Both the position numbers and the translations under genes were made by a program. 64,000 bases of DNA from Streptomyces sp. STR69 (lineage in GTDB: Bacteria; Actinomycetota; Actinomycetes; Streptomycetales; Streptomycetaceae), in the NCBI RefSeq assembly GCF_024519455.1, contig NZ_JALJRY010000030.1, forward strand, positions 67,767-131,766. The letters are read 5' to 3'. Below are positions 41,385-50,152 of the stretch, in pieces. The notes under the pieces were generated by a model. The model searched no databases and had not been told where the DNA came from. It saw nothing but the letters and a program-made list of their open reading frames with translations. The stretch's first letter is position 1; each line of letters opens with the position of its first letter.

Positions 41385-42341
41385 ATGCACACCGACCTCG
41401 TGGCCGCGCTCGACATCGGCGGCACCAAGATCGCCGGGGCGCTGGTGGACGGCCACGGCAAGATCCTGGTGCGCGCGCAGCGCCCGACGCCCTCGCAGGA
41501 CGACGGCGACACCGTGATGCGGGCCGTGGAGGAGGTGCTCGCGGAACTCACCGCATCGCCCTCGTGGTCCCGCGCGAGCGCCCTCGGCATCGGCAGCGCG
41601 GGTCCCGTGGACGCCTCCGCGGGCACCGTCAGCCCGGTCAACGTGCCCGGCTGGCGCGACTATCCGCTCGTCGAGCGGGTGCGTGCGGCGGCCGGGGACC
41701 TGCCCGTGGAGCTGATCGGCGACGGCGTGGCGATCACGGCCGCCGAGCACTGGCAGGGAGCGGCGCGCGGGCATGCCAACGCGCTGTGCATGGTGGTCTC
41801 CACCGGAGTCGGGGGCGGTCTCGTCCTCAACGGGCAGCTGCATCCCGGTCCGACCGGCAACGCGGGCCACATCGGGCACATCAGCGTGGACCTGGACGGC
41901 GACGCCTGTCCGTGCGGTTCGCGCGGCTGCGTGGAGCGGATCGCCAGCGGTCCCAACATCGCCCGGCGGGCGGTCGAGGGCGGCTGGCGGCCGGGTCCCG
42001 ACGGCGACACCTCGGCCGCGGCCGTGGCCGCCGCCGCCCGTGCCGGTGACCCGATCGCCGTCGCCTCCTTCGAGCGGGCCGCGCAGGCCCTCGCGGCCGG
42101 TATCGCGGCCACCGCGACCCTCGTCGAGATCGACATCGCCGTGATCGGCGGGGGTGTGGGCAAGGCGGGCGACGTGCTCTTCACGCCGCTCCGCAAGGCG
42201 TTGAGCGACTACGCGACGCTGTCCTTCGTACGGCGGCTGACGGTGACGCCGGCCCAGATGGGCACGGACGCCGGGCTCGTGGGAGCGGCCGCGGCCGCGC
42301 TCGCCGGGCAGGCGAGCAGTGCGACCGCGGCCGGTGTGTGA
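41385..42341 (+). CDS. ROK-family sugar kinase
   Basis: A 318-residue cytoplasmic sugar kinase-like protein. The ATP phosphate loop is AALDIGGTKIAGAL (Asp10), the catalytic Asp is in LIGDGVAI (Asp113), and the zinc site CPCGSRGC spans 175-182. Position 161-165 reads GHIGH where glucokinases usually have GEIGH, so the residue that contacts the sugar hydroxyl differs. There is no DNA-binding domain, so it is a kinase not a ROK repressor. GGGGAG lies ten bases upstream. It is divergent from a LacI regulator and convergent with GH27; substrate may be glucose, galactose-derived sugar or an amino sugar. Confidence 0.88.
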   Translation: MHTDLVAALDIGGTKIAGALVDGHGKILVRAQRPTPSQDDGDTVMRAVEEVLAELTASPSWSRASALGIGSAGPVDASAGTVSPVNVPGWRDYPLVERVRAAAGDLPVELIGDGVAITAAEHWQGAARGHANALCMVVSTGVGGGLVLNGQLHPGPTGNAGHIGHISVDLDGDACPCGSRGCVERIASGPNIARRAVEGGWRPGPDGDTSAAAVAAAARAGDPIAVASFERAAQALAAGIAATATLVEIDIAVIGGGVGKAGDVLFTPLRKALSDYATLSFVRRLTVTPAQMGTDAGLVGAAAAALAGQASSATAAGV

Positions 42342-42386
42342 GACGCAGAACGGGTGAAACGTTCGTTCAGTGGCCTTCGACCCTGC

Positions 42387-44408
42387 TCAGCAAGTGAGTT
42401 GAGCGTCCGCCCAGTCCGCGTGGTCCGAGTCGATCCCGTCGCCGCCGTCGGTGACGACGAGTCGGACCACCTGGGCGCCGGTCACGTCCGCCGTGACCGG
42501 CTGGGCGGGCATCGCGTTGGTGAGGACGCCGGTCGAGGCGACCTTCGTGCCGTCCGCCCAGATCTCGAAGGCGACGGTTCCGTTGGCCCCCTTCTCGTCG
42601 TCCACACCGACGTCCGCGGTGACCTTCTCGCACGCCTTCCCGGTGTAGTACGCCACCTCGCTCTCGGCGTGTACGCCAAGTCCCTTTGCGTACACGACTC
42701 CGCCGAGAGTGATCGGACGACCGTCCCCCGCCGCGCTCTCCCCGTTGCTCGTGTTGCGCTCAACGGGCCCCCATCCATTGGCCGTTGACATCCACGGCAG
42801 GTCACCGAGGTACGAGGTGCCCGCAGGGGGAGCGACCACCACGGACGCGGTGAACGGCAGGGTGTCGGTGACGCGCGTACCGCTCGGTGAGCGGTAACTC
42901 GCCTTCAGCGCAAGGTCGTACGACCCCGTGGGCGTCCCCGAGGGAGCGGTGACCGTCCACCTGGTGCGCAGCGACCTGCCGGTCGGCACGGCCTTCACGG
43001 TCGTCGACGACTTGGGCCGGATCTTCCAGCCGGCGGGCCCGGTCAGGGTCACGGAGACGTGCTCGGCGGTCGTACGGCCGAGGTCGGTCACCGTCGTCGT
43101 GAGCGGGGTCGCGGTCGCCGCCTGGACCAACGGGGCGCTGTCCAGACCGAGTTCGACGGCGGGCGGGTTCTTGACCGACTGCCGGTCGGCGAAGACCCGT
43201 ACGAGGACCGTGCCGTGGGCCGGGACGGTCGCGGAGACGGTGCCCGCGGTGTTGTAGCTCTTGTGCTGCCAGAGGTCGCGCAGGGTGTACGCGCGGGCGT
43301 TCGGGAGGCCGACGGCCGTCGCGGTGGTGGCGATGCGCTGGGCGCTGCCGGACTCGTTGAAGAGCGCTACCGTACGGCTCCCGTCCTTCATCTCCTTGGC
43401 GACTACCCAGCGTCCGCCCTCGGACGTGACAACGTTGCCCTGCTTGCCCAACGGGTCCTGGTCGACCGCGATGACCTCCTTGTTGTCGAGGATGTCGAAG
43501 GTCGCGTCGGTCGCCTTGCGCAGGTCCGAGCCGATGAGGAGCGGTGCGGCCATGATCGACCACATGGAGAAGTGCGAGCGGTACTCGGTGTCCGTCATGC
43601 CGCCGTTGCCGACCTCCAGCATGTCGGGGTCGTTCCAGTGCCCGGGGCCCGCGTACGGCGCGAGCGGCAGGTTCTGCTTGAGGATCGACAGCATCGAGCC
43701 CCAGTTGTCGCTGATGTCACCGGTGGTGCGCCACAGGTGTCCGACGTCCGCGGCCCACTCCCAGGGCTTGTTCTCGCCCCACTCGCAGATGCTGAAGACG
43801 ATGGGCCGGCCGGTCGCCTTCAGGGCGTCGCGCATGGTGGTGTAGCGCAACTTGGCGTCCACGCCCTGGTTGTTGCAGTTGTCGTACTTGAGATAGTCCA
43901 CGCCCCAGTCGGCGAACTGCTGCGCGTCGCTGTACTCGTGGCCCAGGCCGCCCGGGAATCCGGCGGCGTTGCACGTCTTCGTGCCCGCGCTGGTGTAGAT
44001 GCCGAGCTTGAGCCCCTTGGCGTGCACGTAGTCCGCGACGGCCTTGATGCCGTGCGGGAAGCGGACCGGATCGGGGACGAGCTCGCCGTCGGCGTCACGG
44101 GTCGGCAGGGCCCAGCAGTCGTCGAGGTTGACGTACTGGTAGCCGGCCGCCTTGAGGCCCTTGGCGACGAAGAGGTCCGCGATCCCCTCGACCATCGACT
44201 CGTTGAACTCGGCACGACAGTTGGTGGAGTTCCAGTTGTTGAAACCCATCGGAGGTGTGAGCGCCTGACCGTCGGCCAGGGTGGGGGAGACGGGGTCCTG
44301 TACGGGGGTGGCGACCGCGGGCACGGCGAGACCCGCCGTGCACAGCAGTCCTGCTGCGAGCACTCCTACCACTCTTCGGCGGGTCGTGCGGGTGTGGGGG
44401 TGACGCAT
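42387..44408 (-). CDS. secreted alpha-galactosidase, GH27, with NEW3 and NPCBM domains
   Basis: A 673-residue exoenzyme. A signal peptide with a TRRRVV twin-arginine-like motif (cleavage near AVATP) leads to a GH27 barrel: GFNNWNSTNC, YVNLDDCW, nucleophile Asp176 in YLKYDNC and acid/base Asp231 in WRTTGDISDNW. A beta-sandwich domain (about 330-410) is followed by an alpha-galactosidase-type NEW3 domain (about 430-520) and a C-terminal NPCBM carbohydrate-binding module (about 535-673, KGLGVHAESEVAYY). It releases galactose from galacto-oligosaccharides or galactomannan. The LacI/ROK pair nearby may respond to its products. Confidence 0.93.
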   Translation of the reverse strand: MRHPHTRTTRRRVVGVLAAGLLCTAGLAVPAVATPVQDPVSPTLADGQALTPPMGFNNWNSTNCRAEFNESMVEGIADLFVAKGLKAAGYQYVNLDDCWALPTRDADGELVPDPVRFPHGIKAVADYVHAKGLKLGIYTSAGTKTCNAAGFPGGLGHEYSDAQQFADWGVDYLKYDNCNNQGVDAKLRYTTMRDALKATGRPIVFSICEWGENKPWEWAADVGHLWRTTGDISDNWGSMLSILKQNLPLAPYAGPGHWNDPDMLEVGNGGMTDTEYRSHFSMWSIMAAPLLIGSDLRKATDATFDILDNKEVIAVDQDPLGKQGNVVTSEGGRWVVAKEMKDGSRTVALFNESGSAQRIATTATAVGLPNARAYTLRDLWQHKSYNTAGTVSATVPAHGTVLVRVFADRQSVKNPPAVELGLDSAPLVQAATATPLTTTVTDLGRTTAEHVSVTLTGPAGWKIRPKSSTTVKAVPTGRSLRTRWTVTAPSGTPTGSYDLALKASYRSPSGTRVTDTLPFTASVVVAPPAGTSYLGDLPWMSTANGWGPVERNTSNGESAAGDGRPITLGGVVYAKGLGVHAESEVAYYTGKACEKVTADVGVDDEKGANGTVAFEIWADGTKVASTGVLTNAMPAQPVTADVTGAQVVRLVVTDGGDGIDSDHADWADAQLTC

Positions 44409-44540
44409 GGTGACGTTCCTCCGGACTCGCGAGAGATGGGATCACTTCCTGTGCATGTCATGTGCGCGATTACGGTAGGACGTGTCGAACTCTGTTGGAA
44501 GAGTTGCGTATTTATTGTTCGACTTTCCATCGCGCATGTT

Positions 44541-44570
44541 TTGAACACGTTCAACTTTCTGCGCTAGGCT
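44541..44570 (+). promoter_or_regulatory. promoter with TTGAAC-AC-GTTCAA repeat
   Basis: TTGAAC (44541-44546) serves as -35 and TAGGCT (44565-44570) as -10, spaced by 18 bp. TTGAAC also pairs with GTTCAA (44549-44554) as a perfect inverted repeat, so a bound protein would block the -35. It drives the oxidoreductase gene at 44597; the GH27 gene starts 130 bp away on the other strand. Confidence 0.55.
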
Positions 44571-44596
44571 CACTCCAGAACAGAAGGGGGAGCCCT

Positions 44597-45568
44597 GTGA
44601 AGATCGTCATTCCCGGTGGTACGGGACAGGTGGGCGCGATCCTCGACCGCGCCCTGACCGAGGTCGGCCACGAGGTCGTCGTCCTGACCCGGCGGCCGAC
44701 GCGCGACCGCGAGGTGTGGTGGGACGGTGAGACCCTGGGCTCCTGGGCCCGGGAGATCGACGGCAGTGACGTCGTGATCAACCTGGCGGGCCGCAGCGTC
44801 AGTTGCCGCTACACCCCCGCCAACCTGAAGGCCATGATGGACTCCCGCGTGCGCTCCACCCGGGCCGTCGGCGAGGCGATCGCAGCCGCCGCGCACCCGC
44901 CGGGCGTCTGGCTGCAGATGAGCACCGCCACCGTCTACACCCATCGCTACGACGCCCCCAACGACGAGGCCACAGGCCTGATCGGCGGCGCCGAACCGGA
45001 CGTGCCCGGCTACTGGTCGTACAGCGTGGAGATCGCCAAGAACTGGGAACGCGAGCAGGAACGGGCCGACACCCCGCACACCCGCAAGGTGGCCCTGCGT
45101 GCCGCCATGGTGATGAGCCCCGACCGGGGCGGTGTCTTCGACGTGCTGCTCGGGCTGGCCCGGCTCGGGCTCGGGGGTGCGGTCGCGGGCGGCGCCCAGT
45201 ACGTCTCCTGGATCCACGACCAGGACTTCGTCCGCGCGGTGGAGTTCCTCGTCGCTCGGGAGGACATCACGGGGCCGGTCAACCTCGCCGCCCCGGGGCC
45301 GCTCCCGCAACGCGCCTTCATGCGCGTCCTGCGCGCCGCCCGGGGCATCCCCGTGGGCCTGCCCGCCACCAGGTGGATGGCCGAACTGGGCGCCTTCGCG
45401 CTGCGCTCGGACACCGAACTCCTCCTGAAGAGCCGGCGGGTCGTCCCGGGGCGGCTGCTGGCGGAGGGCTTCACCTTCGACCATCCGCAGTGGCCCGAGG
45501 CGGCCGTGGATCTCGTACGACGGTCGCGCGGCGGAGCGGTTTCCACCCGGCGGCCGGTCCGGGCGTGA
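44597..45568 (+). CDS. TIGR01777-family NAD(P)-dependent oxidoreductase (YfcH-like)
   Basis: A 323-residue extended-SDR-like protein. The N-terminal dinucleotide motif is VIPGGTGQVGAILDRAL; further family marks are VVINLAGRSVSCRYTPANLKAMMDSRVRSTRAVGEAI (split over 75-112), LQMSTATVYTHRYD and the C-terminal PVNLAAPGPLPQRAFMRVL. The family is widespread but without a firm biochemical role. The GTG at 44597 follows GGGGGAG. Its own promoter carries an inverted repeat. A tiny secreted-protein gene follows. Confidence 0.87.
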   Translation: MKIVIPGGTGQVGAILDRALTEVGHEVVVLTRRPTRDREVWWDGETLGSWAREIDGSDVVINLAGRSVSCRYTPANLKAMMDSRVRSTRAVGEAIAAAAHPPGVWLQMSTATVYTHRYDAPNDEATGLIGGAEPDVPGYWSYSVEIAKNWEREQERADTPHTRKVALRAAMVMSPDRGGVFDVLLGLARLGLGGAVAGGAQYVSWIHDQDFVRAVEFLVAREDITGPVNLAAPGPLPQRAFMRVLRAARGIPVGLPATRWMAELGAFALRSDTELLLKSRRVVPGRLLAEGFTFDHPQWPEAAVDLVRRSRGGAVSTRRPVRA

Positions 45569-45598
45569 CCCCGGCGCGCTTCGTCAGTTGAACGGGGC

Positions 45599-45793
45599 AT
45601 GAAGAAGCGCAGCATGCTCGCCATCGCCTCCCTCGCCACCGGGTTCGTCGTCGCCGCGATCACTCCGTCGCACTCCCACGACCACGACGTACTCGGCGAT
45701 CTGAACGTCAAGGACACCGTGGGCTCCATGGATCACCTCGTCAGCGACGGCAGCCTCGCCGTCGACGAGAACTCCCTGGGACAGAACAGCTGA
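45599..45793 (+). CDS. small secreted protein, hypothetical
   Basis: A 64-residue product with a clear signal peptide (KKRSMLAIASLATGFVVAAITPSHS), leaving a mature peptide of about 40 residues that is acidic and starts with a His/Asp cluster (HDHDVLGDLNVKDTVG). No family recognised. No strong ribosome-binding site is visible. It is 30 bp after the oxidoreductase gene and is followed by a strong hairpin. The mature part could be an amphipathic helical surface peptide or a metal-binding one; both are guesses. Confidence 0.6.
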   Translation: MKKRSMLAIASLATGFVVAAITPSHSHDHDVLGDLNVKDTVGSMDHLVSDGSLAVDENSLGQNS

Positions 45794-45810
45794 TACCGGC
45801 CGGAAGAGCT

Positions 45811-45847
45811 CGGCGCCGGTGCCCCGTCGGAGGGGGCACCGGCGCCG
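45811..45847 (+). terminator. strong hairpin terminator
   Basis: A perfect 15 bp GC-rich stem (45811-45825 with 45833-45847) with a 7-base loop and the sequence TCGTTTGT after it. It closes the oxidoreductase/small-protein unit. Confidence 0.8.
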
Positions 45848-45936
45848 TCGTTTGTACGCCCTCAACTGCGGCTGGTTTCCGTGGCAGGGTGGAACGGGCA
45901 AGCCTCAGGGGGCCAATAGAAGAGGGGGAACTGTCC

Positions 45937-46977
45937 GTGATCGTCTGGATCAACGGTGCGTTCGGTGCAGGCAAGACCACCACCGCACGGGAACTGATCG
46001 ACCTGATCCCGAACAGCACGTTCTTCGACCCCGAGATCATCGGCGGGGCACTCCCGAACCTGCTCCCGCCCAAGCACCTCGCGGAGGTCGGCGACTTCCA
46101 GGACCTGCAGATCTGGCGACGGCTCGTGATCGACACGGCCGCCGCCATGCTCGCCGAGCTCGGCGGGACCCTCGTCGTCCCGATGACCCTGCTGCGCCAG
46201 GAGTACCGCGACGAGATCTTCGGCGGCCTCGCGGCCCGCCGGGTCGCGGTCCGGCATGTTCTCCTGGCACCGGCGGAAACGATCCTGCGCGAGCGAATAG
46301 CCGGCCGGGAGATCCCGCCGGACCTCCCCGACGGCGAGCTCCGGGTGCAGCAGTGGGCGTACGACCACATCGAGCCGTACCGCGCCGCACTCGCCTCCTG
46401 GCTCACCGCCGACGCTCATCTCGTCGACACCAGTGCCCTCACCCCGTACGAGGCGGCCTGCCGGATCGCCGACGCGGTCGGCAGCGGTACCGTCCCGGTC
46501 TGCGACATCGTGCAGACCCCGGAGCCCACCTCCGAGACCATCGCGGCCGGCGTGCTCCTCTTCGACGAACAGGACCGGGTCCTGCTCGTCGACCCCACCT
46601 ACAAGGCCGGCTGGGAGTTCCCCGGCGGCGTCGTCGAACCCGGCGAGGCACCCGCCCGGGCAGGCATGCGCGAGGTCACCGAGGAGACCGGCATCGTCCT
46701 CGACGACGTACCCCGGCTGCTCGTCGTCGACTGGGAACCACCCGCACCACCCGGCTACGGCGGCCTGCGCCTCCTCTTCGACGGCGGTCGGCTGGGCGCC
46801 GCCGAGGCGGACCGACTGCTGCTGCCCGGACCGGAGTTGCGCGGCTGGTGCTTCGCCAGCGAGCAGGAGGCCGCCGACCTGTTGCCGCCGGTCCGCTACG
46901 AGCGCCTGCGGTGGGCGCTGCGAGCCCGGGAGCGCGGGGCCGCGCTCTATCTGGAGGCGGGCGTGCCGGTTGGCTGA
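45937..46977 (+). CDS. TmrB-like P-loop NTPase fused to a NUDIX hydrolase
   Basis: A 346-residue two-domain protein. Residues 1-185 resemble the tunicamycin-resistance protein TmrB of Bacillus: IVWINGAFGAGKTTTA (Walker A, 7-14), FFDPEIIGGALPNLLP, DFQDLQIWRRL and LVVPMTLLRQEY. Residues about 200-346 form a NUDIX domain whose box GGVVEPGEAPARAGMREVTEETGI (cited by its ends: GGVVE ... EETGI, about 230-253) has all catalytic Glu residues. The GTG at 45937 follows GAGGGGGA. TmrB-type proteins protect against nucleoside antibiotics; the NUDIX part could hydrolyse a nucleotide derivative. The joint function is unknown. Confidence 0.83.
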   Translation: MIVWINGAFGAGKTTTARELIDLIPNSTFFDPEIIGGALPNLLPPKHLAEVGDFQDLQIWRRLVIDTAAAMLAELGGTLVVPMTLLRQEYRDEIFGGLAARRVAVRHVLLAPAETILRERIAGREIPPDLPDGELRVQQWAYDHIEPYRAALASWLTADAHLVDTSALTPYEAACRIADAVGSGTVPVCDIVQTPEPTSETIAAGVLLFDEQDRVLLVDPTYKAGWEFPGGVVEPGEAPARAGMREVTEETGIVLDDVPRLLVVDWEPPAPPGYGGLRLLFDGGRLGAAEADRLLLPGPELRGWCFASEQEAADLLPPVRYERLRWALRARERGAALYLEAGVPVG

Positions 46978-47227
46978 CGGCCCGTCAACTTTCGGTCGGA
47001 TCAACGATGTTGAACGGGACTTTGCCTTTTCGGGGGCGCCACCAGGGCATTTTGCGGGGCATGGGTCATTCCGATAACAAAGCGAGGGCGAATTGTCGCC
47101 GTCCCGGTATGAACAAGAACGTGAAGAAGGTACATCGGAGCTCTAACGTCTTTGCGCAGCTCAGTTCTCTCGCGGCCGCCGGCCGCCTCGACGGGACCGG
47201 ACATTTCGCCGGTCGAAGGAGAGGAAC

Positions 47228-49045
47228 ATGCGCGCGCCATCCTCGGCCCTCACCCGGGCCCTCACTCTCGCCGCCGGGCTCACCCTGGTGCTCACCGCCT
47301 GCAGCAGCGGCGGTGGGGGCGGTGGCCCCAGCAAGGGCACTTCGGCCGGACTCACGTCCTGCAACACCGTGGGTCAGGCCAACACCTGCAACTCGGCCGC
47401 CACCAAGTCCGGCGGAACGTACACCTATGTGCTGGAGAAGAACATCCAGCAGTGGAACGTCCAGGACGTCAACGGCAACACCTTCGAGAACGCCGAGGCC
47501 GTGGAGGTCGTCCTGCCTCAGGTGTTCGTGCCCCAGCCGGACTTCACCGTCGCTCTGAACACCGATCTGGTGACCTCGGCGACGCAGACCAGCACCAGCC
47601 CGCAGACCATCGTCTACAAGATCAACCCGAAGGCGGCGTGGAACGACGGCACGCCCATCACCGCCGACGACTTCACCTACTACTGGCGCACCAACAACGG
47701 CAAGGACTGCCCGCCCCCGCCCGCCAGCGACTCCAGTCAGACCCATGGCTGTCTGCCGCAGAGCACCGCGGGCTACGACCGGATCAAGTCGCTCACGCCT
47801 TCGGACAACGGCAAGACCTTCACCATGGTGATGTCCAAGTCGTACTCGGACTGGAAGTCGCTGTTCGGCGGGGGCTATCCGCTCTACCCGGCCCATACCG
47901 CCGAGAAGCTCTCCGGCGCCAAGGTCGGAGACGCCGCCGCCATGACGGCCGCGCAGATGGCGCAGGCCTGGCAGTACTTCCTGAAGACACCGCCCACCAA
48001 GTACCCGACCGCGGGCGCCTACAAGATGCAGCAGTGGGTCGACAACGATCACGCCACCTACGTACCCGACCCCAAGTGGTACGGCGCGAAGAAGGCGACC
48101 CTGCAGCGGCTGATCTTCAAGGTCATCTCGGATGCCACCCAAGAGCCAACGGCCTTGAAGAACAACGAGGTTCAGGGCATCTACCCGCAGCCCGAGGTGG
48201 ACCTGGTCAATCAGGTCAAGGACATCCCCGGCATCACCTACAACATCGGCAACGGGCTGACCTGGGAGCACTTCGACCTCAACCTGCACAACCCGGTGCT
48301 CGGCAAGTATCTGGCGCTGCGTCAGGCGATGTTCACGGCGATCAGCATCAAGGACATCATCGCCAAGACGGTCGGCCAGTTCGACCCGGCCGTGAAGCCG
48401 CTCGGCAGCCACAACTTCGTTCCCGGGCAGGCCGGTTACAAGGACCTGGTCAGTGCCACCGGCCAGGGATCCGGTGATCTGACGAAGGCGAAGAAGTACC
48501 TCACGGACGCCAAGTTCACCGGTGTGGGCACGGCGTTGAAGACTCCGGACGGCAAGGCCGTCGGACCCTTCAACTGCCGTTACACCACCGGCAACCAGAT
48601 CCGGCAGAGCGAGTGCCAGATCCTGCAGAGCAACCTGGCGAGCCTCGGCATCAAGATCACCATCAAGCCGATCGGCGCCGCCGACCTCGGCACGGTCCTC
48701 GCCGGGCACCAGTACGACATCATCGTGTTCGCCTGGGTCGCGGCGCCGTTCCCGACCAGCAACGCCCAGCAGAACTGGTTCACCGGCGGTGGCGGCAACT
48801 TCGGTGGCTACAGCAACAAGACGGCCGACTCCATGATCTCCCAGGCCGTGGGTGAGACGGACGCGACAAAGGCCGCGGCCCTGCTCAACCAGGCCGACCA
48901 GCTCATGGTGAACGACGCCTACGTCCTGCCGCTCTACCAGAAGCCCACGTTCTTCGCCTCGCAGACGCGGTTCGTGAATATGCGGAACAACTCCACCAAC
49001 GTGGGACCGGCCTACAACACCGGCACATGGGGCCTGAAGAAATAG
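47228..49045 (+). CDS. ABC transporter substrate-binding lipoprotein (Dpp/Opp type)
   Basis: A 605-residue solute-binding protein of the SBP_bac_5 family. The lipobox LTAC (Cys25) marks lipid attachment; a Gly-rich spacer follows. Family features are FENAEAVEVVLPQVF, the KAAWNDGTPITADDFTYYW motif near residue 140, and the C-terminal lobe with SLGIKITIKPIGAADLG and AGHQYDIIVFAWVAAPFPTSN. GAGAGGAAC precedes the ATG. It heads a five-gene importer operon. Substrates of this class are usually peptides but may be nickel, sugars or opines; unknown here. Confidence 0.9.
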   Translation: MRAPSSALTRALTLAAGLTLVLTACSSGGGGGGPSKGTSAGLTSCNTVGQANTCNSAATKSGGTYTYVLEKNIQQWNVQDVNGNTFENAEAVEVVLPQVFVPQPDFTVALNTDLVTSATQTSTSPQTIVYKINPKAAWNDGTPITADDFTYYWRTNNGKDCPPPPASDSSQTHGCLPQSTAGYDRIKSLTPSDNGKTFTMVMSKSYSDWKSLFGGGYPLYPAHTAEKLSGAKVGDAAAMTAAQMAQAWQYFLKTPPTKYPTAGAYKMQQWVDNDHATYVPDPKWYGAKKATLQRLIFKVISDATQEPTALKNNEVQGIYPQPEVDLVNQVKDIPGITYNIGNGLTWEHFDLNLHNPVLGKYLALRQAMFTAISIKDIIAKTVGQFDPAVKPLGSHNFVPGQAGYKDLVSATGQGSGDLTKAKKYLTDAKFTGVGTALKTPDGKAVGPFNCRYTTGNQIRQSECQILQSNLASLGIKITIKPIGAADLGTVLAGHQYDIIVFAWVAAPFPTSNAQQNWFTGGGGNFGGYSNKTADSMISQAVGETDATKAAALLNQADQLMVNDAYVLPLYQKPTFFASQTRFVNMRNNSTNVGPAYNTGTWGLKK

Positions 49046-49087
49046 TCCACCGCCCGAGGGAACAGCTCCACCGGCACGCCTGTCGAG

Positions 49088-49114
49088 CCCGGCCCCGGCG
49101 ACACCGGGGTCGGG
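49088..49114 (+). terminator. intercistronic hairpin after the binding-protein gene
   Basis: An 11 bp stem (CCCGGCCCCGG with CCGGGGTCGGG, one G-U) around CGACA lies between the lipoprotein and first permease genes. Such hairpins commonly cut or protect transcripts so that binding protein exceeds permease. Confidence 0.55.
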
Positions 49115-49165
49115 CCCCGACCACGGACGGCATCCCCGACCCGCCGGCCTCCGAGAGAAGACCGC

Positions 49166-50152
49166 ATGCTCGCCTACACCGTGCGCCGCATCCTCGTCTC
49201 CATACCCGTCCTCATCGTCTCGACGTTCATCGTGTTCCTCGTCGTCATCAACTCCGGTGACCCGGTGGCCAATTTCGCCACCTCACGGCAACCCGCGCCC
49301 AGCAAAGCGGCGGTGGCCGCCTTCGCCCGGCACATCCACGCCAACCAGCCGGTGATGGAACGCTATTGGAACTGGATCACCGGCGTCCTGCACGGCGACT
49401 TCGGCCCGTCCGTGCAGGCCAACCTGAACATCGGACACGACCTGTTCACCCGCTTCAAGGTGACCATCACCCTGGTCGCCGCGGCGATGATCCTCGCACT
49501 GATCATGGCCGTCGTCTTCGGCGTGTTCAGCGCCATCCGCCAGTACTCCGCGGCCGACTACACCATCACCTTCTTCGGCTTCCTGTTCCTCGCCATGCCG
49601 GTGTTCTGGTTCGCGGTCCTCCTCAAGCAGGCCGGAATCTGGTTCAACGAGAAGACCGGCAGCCAGTTCCTCGGCACCATCGGCGAGAAGTCCCCGTACC
49701 TCGAAGTCGACACCACCTGGAACCAGTTCACCGATCACGTCGGCCACCTCATCCTGCCCACCATCACCCTCGCCCTGGTCTCCTTCGCGTCCTGGACCCG
49801 CTACACCCGCGCCTCCATGCTGGAGGTCCTCAACAGCGACTACGTACGGCTCGCCCGCGCCAAGGGGCTCCGGCGCGGCAGGGTGATGACCCGGCACGCG
49901 CTGCGCACCGCCCTCATCCCGCTCGCCACCGTCACCGCCCTCGACATCGCGATCATCCTGGGCGGCGCGGTGATCACGGAGACGATCTTCCAGTGGCACG
50001 GCATGGGCGAGATGCTGGTGCAGGCGGCGACCACGCTCGACGTCTACCGCACCATGGCCTGGCTGTTGCTCTCCGCCGTCGTCGTCATCGGGTTCAACCT
50101 CATCGCCGATCTCCTCTACGCCGTACTCGACCCGAGGATCCGCTATGACTGA
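49166..50152 (+). CDS. ABC transporter permease (DppB type)
   Basis: A 328-residue inner-membrane permease with six predicted helices. The N-terminus (LAYTVRRILVSIPVLIVSTFIVFLVV, split at about residue 26) and the ABC-permease EAA loop (VLNSDYVRLARAKGLRRGRVMTRHALRTALIP, read in parts: DYVRLARAKGL) are characteristic of DppB/OppB. GAGAGAAG precedes the ATG. It overlaps the next permease gene by eight bases, so both are translationally coupled. Confidence 0.93.
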   Translation: MLAYTVRRILVSIPVLIVSTFIVFLVVINSGDPVANFATSRQPAPSKAAVAAFARHIHANQPVMERYWNWITGVLHGDFGPSVQANLNIGHDLFTRFKVTITLVAAAMILALIMAVVFGVFSAIRQYSAADYTITFFGFLFLAMPVFWFAVLLKQAGIWFNEKTGSQFLGTIGEKSPYLEVDTTWNQFTDHVGHLILPTITLALVSFASWTRYTRASMLEVLNSDYVRLARAKGLRRGRVMTRHALRTALIPLATVTALDIAIILGGAVITETIFQWHGMGEMLVQAATTLDVYRTMAWLLLSAVVVIGFNLIADLLYAVLDPRIRYD

